Position numbers and translations under genes: made by a program
Shown: in pieces, positions 32,475 to 36,503 of the stretch
Position numbering within the stretch: the stretch's first letter is position 1
Layout of the letters: the number at the start of each line of letters is the position of its first letter
Notes under the pieces: model-generated
Databases searched by the model: none
What the model saw: the letters and a program-made list of their open reading frames with translations, nothing else
What the model was told of the DNA's origin: nothing
NCBI GenBank assembly: GCA_009993005.1
Contig: JAACUH010000083.1
Location: forward strand, 1-36,503
Length of the DNA stretch: 36,503 bases
Direction of reading: 5' to 3'
Origin: Rhodobacterales bacterium
GTDB taxonomy: Bacteria; Pseudomonadota; Alphaproteobacteria; Rhodobacterales; Rhodobacteraceae

Positions 32475-32637
32475 GGAGGCTCCCCCTCGAATGCAATGCT
32501 GGCGGGCCAATCGGGTGAGTGCTGTCAACAGCGCCCGGCCGCTCCCCCGCCGATGCTCGCCTTTTACGGGCAAGGCGGCCATGGAGCAACGTTTATCGCG
32601 TCATTGTGTGCCGATGCATACCGGAATTGACCTAGCG

Positions 32638-33447
32638 TCAAAGCGAGAATTTGGGCACGCCGAACAGATAGCCCTGCAGGCAGCCGATCCCGAGTTGCCG
32701 CAGCACGGCGGCCTCTTCCTGCGTCTCGACGCCCTCGGCGACGGTGAACATGTCGAACTGATGCGCCACGGTGATAAGCGCCTGCGCGAGCACCTGATTG
32801 TCGGGCGAGGTGTCGATGTCGCGCACAAAGCAGCGGTCCACCTTGGCGATGTCAAAGAAGAAATCCTTGAGGTGGCGAAAGGCCGTCATCCCCGCCCCGA
32901 ACCCGTCGAGCGCAAAGGATACGCCGCGCGGCTGCATCTCGGCCATGAAGCGGATCATGACCTCGTGCAGCAGCATGGCAGAGCTTTCGCTGATCTCGAG
33001 GATCAGCCGCTCGCCGATATGGGGCGACCGGGCCAGCCCTTCGTCGAGGATGCGCCGCCACGCGCCATCGCCCACCGACCGCGCCGAGACGTTGAGCGAC
33101 AGCCGCAGCGCCGGGTTGACGCGCAACATCTCGAGACCAAGGCGCATTGTCGTGCAGTCGATTTCGCGCCCGAGGTCCATCTCCTCGACCAGCGGCATGA
33201 ACAGCGCGGCCGGCAGGATCCGTCCGCCATCGTCGAGAACGCGCACCAGCCCCTCGTAAAACGCGATCTGGCGGGGCTGTTTGGCCAGCACGATAGGCTG
33301 AAAGGCCAGCCGCGCGGACCCCGATGCAAGCGCATTTCTCACCAGCGACATGATGTCCTTGTCGCGGCTCGCCATCGCATGCTGCAACGGGTCAGCCGGA
33401 AACGGCTCGCTCTCGGCCGAAAGACGTCTCTTGGGTGGTGGTGCCAT
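32638..33447 (-). CDS. EAL-domain protein with altered metal motif
   Basis: A 269-residue stand-alone EAL domain (residues about 45-269), with no GGDEF, PAS or membrane region. Conserved: E65 in EGLVR, N119 in NVSARS, E151 in EISES, K202 in KVDRCF, E238 in AEGVE, and Q258 in QGYLFG. The canonical DDFGTG is DGFGAG here (D181, G182): the second Asp, a metal-site residue in RocR, is missing. So it may have low or no cyclic-di-GMP hydrolysis and instead bind and signal. The ATG at 33447 is preferred because longer starts add nothing domain-like. Confidence 0.9.
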   Translation of the reverse strand: MAPPPKRRLSAESEPFPADPLQHAMASRDKDIMSLVRNALASGSARLAFQPIVLAKQPRQIAFYEGLVRVLDDGGRILPAALFMPLVEEMDLGREIDCTTMRLGLEMLRVNPALRLSLNVSARSVGDGAWRRILDEGLARSPHIGERLILEISESSAMLLHEVMIRFMAEMQPRGVSFALDGFGAGMTAFRHLKDFFFDIAKVDRCFVRDIDTSPDNQVLAQALITVAHQFDMFTVAEGVETQEEAAVLRQLGIGCLQGYLFGVPKFSL

Positions 33448-33557
33448 CTGCCGCGCGCCTCGATTGCTCTGGCACCCAGATGGCCCTTGCGTCACTAATA
33501 CCCGGTAAAGGACAGCGATTTGCCGCAAATTGGCGGTGTTTTCAGGGGGGCGTGACG

Positions 33558-34115
33558 GTGCAACGCTGCGGCTGGGTCGGGTCCGACCCGATCTACGAGG
33601 CCTATCACGACCATGAATGGGGCGTGCCGGAATATGACAGCCGCGCGCTGTGGGAAAAGCTGGTGCTCGACGGTTTTCAGGCCGGGCTGAGCTGGATCAC
33701 CATCCTGCGCAAGCGCGAGGCCTTTCGCGCGGCCTTCGCGGGCTTTGACCCGCATGTGATCGCCACCTGGGGCGAGGCCGACATCACCCGGCTTCTTGCC
33801 GACCCGGGCATCGTGCGCCACCGCGGCAAGATCGCGGCGACCATCACCAATGCCCGCGCCTGGCAAAAGATCGAGGCAAAGCAGGGCTTTGACCGGTTCC
33901 TGTGGGACCATGTCGGCGGCAAACCACTGCTGAACAGCCCGGCGACAGGCGCCGATGTGCCGGCCTTCACGCCCTTGTCCGAACAGATCTCAAAAGACCT
34001 CAAACGTGCAGGCTTCCGTTTCTGCGGGCCGACTATCGTCTATGCCTTCATGCAGGCGGTGGGCATGGTCAATGACCATGTGCTCACCTGTCATCGGCAC
34101 CCGTCCAACGGCTGA
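33558..34115 (+). CDS. tag: DNA-3-methyladenine glycosylase I
   Basis: A 185-residue Tag enzyme (E. coli Tag has 187). Zn ligands are visible: C4 (MQRCGWVG), H17 (AYHDHEWG) and the late HVLTCHRHP His/Cys. GLSWITILRKREAFR and GIVRHRGKIAATITNA are strongly conserved. It excises 3-methyladenine. The GTG at 33558 lies 7 nt after AGGGGGG; the GTG at 33552 sits too close to it. Its last 32 nt overlap the convergent moaE gene. Confidence 0.95.
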   Translation: MQRCGWVGSDPIYEAYHDHEWGVPEYDSRALWEKLVLDGFQAGLSWITILRKREAFRAAFAGFDPHVIATWGEADITRLLADPGIVRHRGKIAATITNARAWQKIEAKQGFDRFLWDHVGGKPLLNSPATGADVPAFTPLSEQISKDLKRAGFRFCGPTIVYAFMQAVGMVNDHVLTCHRHPSNG

Positions 34116-34542
34116 GCGCATCCTCGTCCTCATCGCGCGCCGCGACCCATGCGGCGCCCGACGCGGTGATCTCCTTCTTCCAGAAGGGCGCGCGCGACTT
34201 GAGATAGTCCATCAGATATTCGGCGGCGGCAAAGGCCGCGACCCGGTGCGGCGCGGCCGTGGCCACCATCATGATCGGCGCGCCGACCTGCAGCACCCCG
34301 TGCCGGTGGATCACCAGCGCGCCCGTCAGCGCCCAGCGCGCGCGGGCCTCATCGACCATCGCCGCGATGGCCCGTTCGGTCATGCCGGGATAATGCTCGA
34401 CCTCCATCCGCGAAAGCCCGCCATCGCGGTCGCGCACCACGCCGGTAAAGCTCACCACCGCGCCGGCCCCTGCCACGGCGGCGGCAAAGGCGTTGAGCTC
34501 GGCCCCGGCGTCAAACGCCGCCTCCTGCACCCGGACAGCCAT
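34084..34542 (-). CDS. moaE: Molybdopterin synthase catalytic subunit
   Basis: A 152-residue MoaE. MEVEHYPGMTERAI, VIHRHGVLQVG, and the catalytic-lysine block YLKSRAPFWKKE. It transfers sulfur from MoaD to precursor Z to make molybdopterin. Its start touches the moaD stop, and its 3' end overlaps tag by 32 nt in the opposite direction. Part of the uvrC-pgsA-moaD-moaE series; mobA/mobB of the same pathway are 15 kb away. Confidence 0.96.
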   Translation of the reverse strand: MAVRVQEAAFDAGAELNAFAAAVAGAGAVVSFTGVVRDRDGGLSRMEVEHYPGMTERAIAAMVDEARARWALTGALVIHRHGVLQVGAPIMMVATAAPHRVAAFAAAEYLMDYLKSRAPFWKKEITASGAAWVAARDEDEDALSRWTGADDR

Positions 34543-34790
34543 CAGCCACCCGTCATCGGCGGAAAGAACGCCACCTCGCGCACCCCCGCGAGCGGTGCGT
34601 CGAAATCGGCGAGCTCCTGGTCCAGCGCCACGCGCAGCGCGCGCAGGTCCGAGAACGCAAGGTCATAGCGGTCCTCGCGCGCGCGCAGTTCCGCGACCAG
34701 CTCGGCCACCGTCGCAGCCTGCGTTTCGACCCTTTCGCGCGGCAGACCGATGCGTTCGCGCACCCAGGCAAAATACATCACGTCGATCAT
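34542..34790 (-). CDS. moaD: Molybdopterin synthase sulfur-carrier subunit
   Basis: An 82-residue ubiquitin-like protein ending PPMTGG; the terminal Gly-Gly is the thiocarboxylate site. FAWVRERIGLPRE is the usual N-terminal block. It shares one base with moaE and overlaps pgsA by 4 nt. Confidence 0.95.
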   Translation of the reverse strand: MIDVMYFAWVRERIGLPRERVETQAATVAELVAELRAREDRYDLAFSDLRALRVALDQELADFDAPLAGVREVAFFPPMTGG

Positions 34791-35410
34791 TGCGGTTCTC
34801 TCAGGATCGGCAGCGCCTTGCGGAAATAGTCCCAGCCGGTGACGACCGTCAACGCCGCCGCGACCCAGATCAGGCCCAGCCCCGCCAGTGTGGCCAGCGC
34901 CGCAAGGGACGTGCCCGGCGGCACATCACCCTCGCCCGCGCGCGGCGGCCGCCCGGCCTCGAGATAGGCGAGCCCGGTGCCCAGGAACAGCACGGCAATC
35001 GCCACCATCTGCGCGGTGGTCTTCCATTTGGCCAGCTTCGTGACCTGCAACAGCGCCGCCCGCGCCCCCAGATATTCCCGCAGGCCCGAGACGAATACCT
35101 CGCGAAACAGGATCAGCGTGGCGGGCAGGATCAGCCAGGGGTTCATGCCGGAATAGCCGGTGATCACCATGATCGCGATCACCACCATCGCCTTGTCGGC
35201 GATCGGGTCGAGCATCGCGCCAAAGCGGCTTTCCTGTTTCCACAGCCGCGCGAGGTAGCCATCAAAGAAATCGGTGACCGCCGCGCCGATGAACAGCACC
35301 AGCGCGAACCAGTCCGCCCAGGGCCGGTTGAAATAGAGAAACATCACCGCCACGCCCGGCGCCGCCAGCAGCCGCAGGATTGTGAGGGTGTTGGGCAAGG
35401 TCCAGATCAT
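34787..35410 (-). CDS. pgsA: CDP-diacylglycerol-glycerol-3-phosphate 3-phosphatidyltransferase
   Basis: A 207-residue membrane enzyme, with the CDP-alcohol phosphotransferase motif spread over DFFDGYLARLWKQ and GAMLDPIADK (DG-x2-AR...G-x3-D-x3-D). It makes phosphatidylglycerol phosphate, first step to PG and cardiolipin. Four to five hydrophobic helices. N-terminus MIWTLPNTLTILRLLAAPG is the family start. Upstream on the same strand are a small unknown gene (55-nt gap) and uvrC. Confidence 0.96.
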   Translation of the reverse strand: MIWTLPNTLTILRLLAAPGVAVMFLYFNRPWADWFALVLFIGAAVTDFFDGYLARLWKQESRFGAMLDPIADKAMVVIAIMVITGYSGMNPWLILPATLILFREVFVSGLREYLGARAALLQVTKLAKWKTTAQMVAIAVLFLGTGLAYLEAGRPPRAGEGDVPPGTSLAALATLAGLGLIWVAAALTVVTGWDYFRKALPILREPQ

Positions 35411-35465
35411 GTGACACCCTTAGCCGTTTGCCGCAGCCTTCGCCAGTTCCCTTGCGCGGCCCCTC

Positions 35466-35753
35466 TCACACATGCGGCAACTGCGCCAGCACGTCCGCCC
35501 AGGGCTCGGGTACCGGCCTCTGATGGACATGGCGCGCCAGCTCTGCCACGCGCGCCCGCGCGCCGGCCAGCACATCCGCATCGCCGACCGCCCAGACCTC
35601 GCTCTGCCCACTCAGCGTGTCGCCATCCTCGCGCGCCCATCCCCGCGCGGTCCAGCGGATCTCGGCCCAGCTTTCCTTGTTGCCGGCCAGCACGATCCCG
35701 CCCCGCGCCCGCAGCCGCGCAAGGATCGCAGCCATGGCCTTATCCTCGGTCAT
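35466..35753 (-). CDS. Small conserved hypothetical protein between uvrC and pgsA
   Basis: A 95-residue soluble protein, MTEDKAMAAILARLRARGGI then WAEIRWTARGWARED and LPHV. I recognise no family. AGGAAAGG is well placed before the ATG at 35753; an open frame extends 68 codons further upstream, but that part runs through the repeat-like gap and is arginine- and proline-rich, so it is not coding. Same strand as uvrC and pgsA. Confidence 0.65.
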   Translation of the reverse strand: MTEDKAMAAILARLRARGGIVLAGNKESWAEIRWTARGWAREDGDTLSGQSEVWAVGDADVLAGARARVAELARHVHQRPVPEPWADVLAQLPHV

Positions 35754-35766
35754 CGGCGCGCCTTTC

Positions 35767-35854
35767 CTATCTTTTGGCCCCTTGGGCTTCGCCCGTTTTC
35801 GGGGGAAACGATCCCCCGGATCGTGTCTTACCCCCCCAAACCCCCGCCGGAGGC
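35767..35854. repeat. Degenerate, split copy 4 of the dispersed element
   Basis: The two ends of the 33-nt unit are recognisable: CTATCTTTTGGCC (35767-35779) and CCCCGCCGGAGGC (35842-35854). About 60 nt with GGGC/GCCC and CGTTT/AAACG small dyads lie between them. The gap 35754-35969 holds no gene. Here the neighbours run in the same direction, unlike the other three copies. Confidence 0.45.
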
Positions 35855-35969
35855 ACCCGCGACGCGCGGAACGCGCGGCGCGAGACAGGGACTCGTTGCG
35901 CCTCATCACCGCGCATGGGCGGGCTCTGCGCTGCCCGCCACCGGCAGGTGCGAGCACAGGACAACCCAG

Positions 35970-36503
35970 CTACCCCTTGTCGTGAAAGAACGCATAGATC
36001 GCCTCCGCCATGGTTTCCGAAATCCCCTCGACCGCCCGCAGGTCGGCGAGGTTCGCGCGGCTCACCGCCTTGGCGCTGCCGAAATGCGCCAGCAGCGCCC
36101 GTTTGCGGGCCGCGCCCACGCCGGGCACATCGTCGAGCGGCGTCGCGCTGATCGCCTTGGACCGTTTCGCGCGATGCGTGCCGATGGCAAAGCGGTGCAC
36201 CTCGTCGCGCAGCCGCTGGATGAAGTAGAGCACCGGGTCATTGTGGCGCAGCGCCATCGGATGCTGGCCCATGCGGTGGAACTCTTCCTTGCCGGCGTCG
36301 CGGTCCACGCCCTTGGCCACGCCGACCATCGGCACATCGCTCACACCAAGCTCGGCCATGATCTGCGCCACCGCACTCACCTGCCCTGCGCCGCCGTCGA
36401 TCAGCAGCAGGTCCGGCCAGCCCGGCCCCTCGCGGTCGGGGTCTTCCTTGAGCAGTCGCTGGAACCGGCGCGTGAGCACCTCCTTCATCATGCCAAAGTC
36501 ATC
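35970..36503 (-). CDS. uvrC: UvrABC excinuclease subunit C, C-terminal part
   Basis: The last 177 codons of UvrC; the gene runs off the right edge. The C-terminal RNase H-like nuclease domain is visible with [15 protein letters not shown] and [17 protein letters not shown], followed by [20 protein letters not shown]. The tandem helix-hairpin-helix [36 protein letters not shown] ends the protein. It makes the 5' incision in nucleotide-excision repair. The usual Rhodobacteraceae order uvrC-pgsA-moaD-moaE continues to the left on the minus strand. Confidence 0.95.
   Translation of the reverse strand, partial: DDFGMMKEVLTRRFQRLLKEDPDREGPGWPDLLLIDGGAGQVSAVAQIMAELGVSDVPMVGVAKGVDRDAGKEEFHRMGQHPMALRHNDPVLYFIQRLRDEVHRFAIGTHRAKRSKAISATPLDDVPGVGAARKRALLAHFGSAKAVSRANLADLRAVEGISETMAEAIYAFFHDKG

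Noticed and set aside
30240-32630. 796-codon plus frame opposite the DMT, phaB and phaA genes
   Set aside because: Covers three supported genes on the other strand; shadow frame.
32475-32637. PhaR-type operator before phaA
   Set aside because: ATGCAATGC is present, but no CTGC/GCAG dyad was found; too weak to call.
35754-35957. N-terminal extension of the small gene between uvrC and pgsA
   Set aside because: The extra frame runs through the repeat-like gap, is Arg/Pro-rich, and the internal ATG at 35753 has a good ribosome site.

Overview
The window looks like ordinary chromosomal DNA of an alphaproteobacterium of the Rhodobacteraceae / Roseobacter group. The grounds are high GC throughout, dense operons with many 4-nt gene overlaps, and family-typical neighbourhoods: dnaK-dnaJ-radC, mobA-mobB plus an RNase H-like partner, phaA/phaB, uvrC-small gene-pgsA-moaD-moaE, and an aa3-type oxidase subunit IV gene. 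A dispersed AAATATCCCCGCCGGAGGC repeat that I associate with this group also occurs. I see no rRNA, tRNA, CRISPR array, transposase, integrase or phage gene. The species cannot be named from the sequence alone.

Layout. 1-1689: the start of cysQ (minus), diverging from an ABC-2 export permease and an SH3-type secreted protein. 1690-5878: heat-shock locus with an RpoH-type promoter, two leader hairpins, dnaK, a strong intergenic hairpin, dnaJ, then radC. 5879-9883: a long inverted repeat, then the two halves of the MnmC tRNA-modification activity as divergent genes (DAO-type oxidase and mnmD), then the lytic transglycosylase slt. 9884-12744: dapA, a DMT permease, and a Sua5-type threonylcarbamoyl-AMP synthase facing them. 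12861-16944: a DmdC-like acyl-CoA dehydrogenase coupled to a metallo-beta-lactamase hydrolase, a DUF6173-like protein, a 44-residue oxidase subunit IV and a lipoprotein. 16945-21773: azlCD (minus), mobA-mobB-RNase H-like-GNAT (plus), and a facing two-TM membrane protein. 21816-26970: greA (minus), ETF:ubiquinone oxidoreductase, a secreted TPR protein and ispE. 27044-30409: a second long inverted repeat, a polyprenyl diphosphate synthase, a DUF2007 protein, a TrmN6-like methylase, a short YdcH-type gene and a second DMT permease. 30477-33447: phaB, phaA and an EAL-domain protein (all minus). 33558-36503: tag, then moaE, moaD, pgsA, a small gene and the 3' end of uvrC (all minus).

How the genes work together. 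Several pathways are represented in pieces: protein folding (DnaK/DnaJ), molybdenum cofactor (mobA, mobB, moaD, moaE), isoprenoid/ubiquinone (ispE, ispB-like, ETF-QO), fatty-acid and PHB chemistry (acyl-CoA dehydrogenase, phaA, phaB, ETF-QO) and tRNA modification (MnmC halves, Sua5, TrmN6-like).

I did not find a clearly new defence or mobile system. The least explained signals are: the dispersed 33-nt inverted-repeat element placed in convergent gaps, with a conserved asymmetry between its arms; the stacked hairpins of the dnaK leader and of the dnaK-dnaJ and phaA-phaB gaps; a 12-bp tandem expansion inside mobA; a lipoprotein with a possible permuted papain (LRAT/NlpC-P60-like) His...Cys pair; and an RNase H-like protein embedded in the mob operon.
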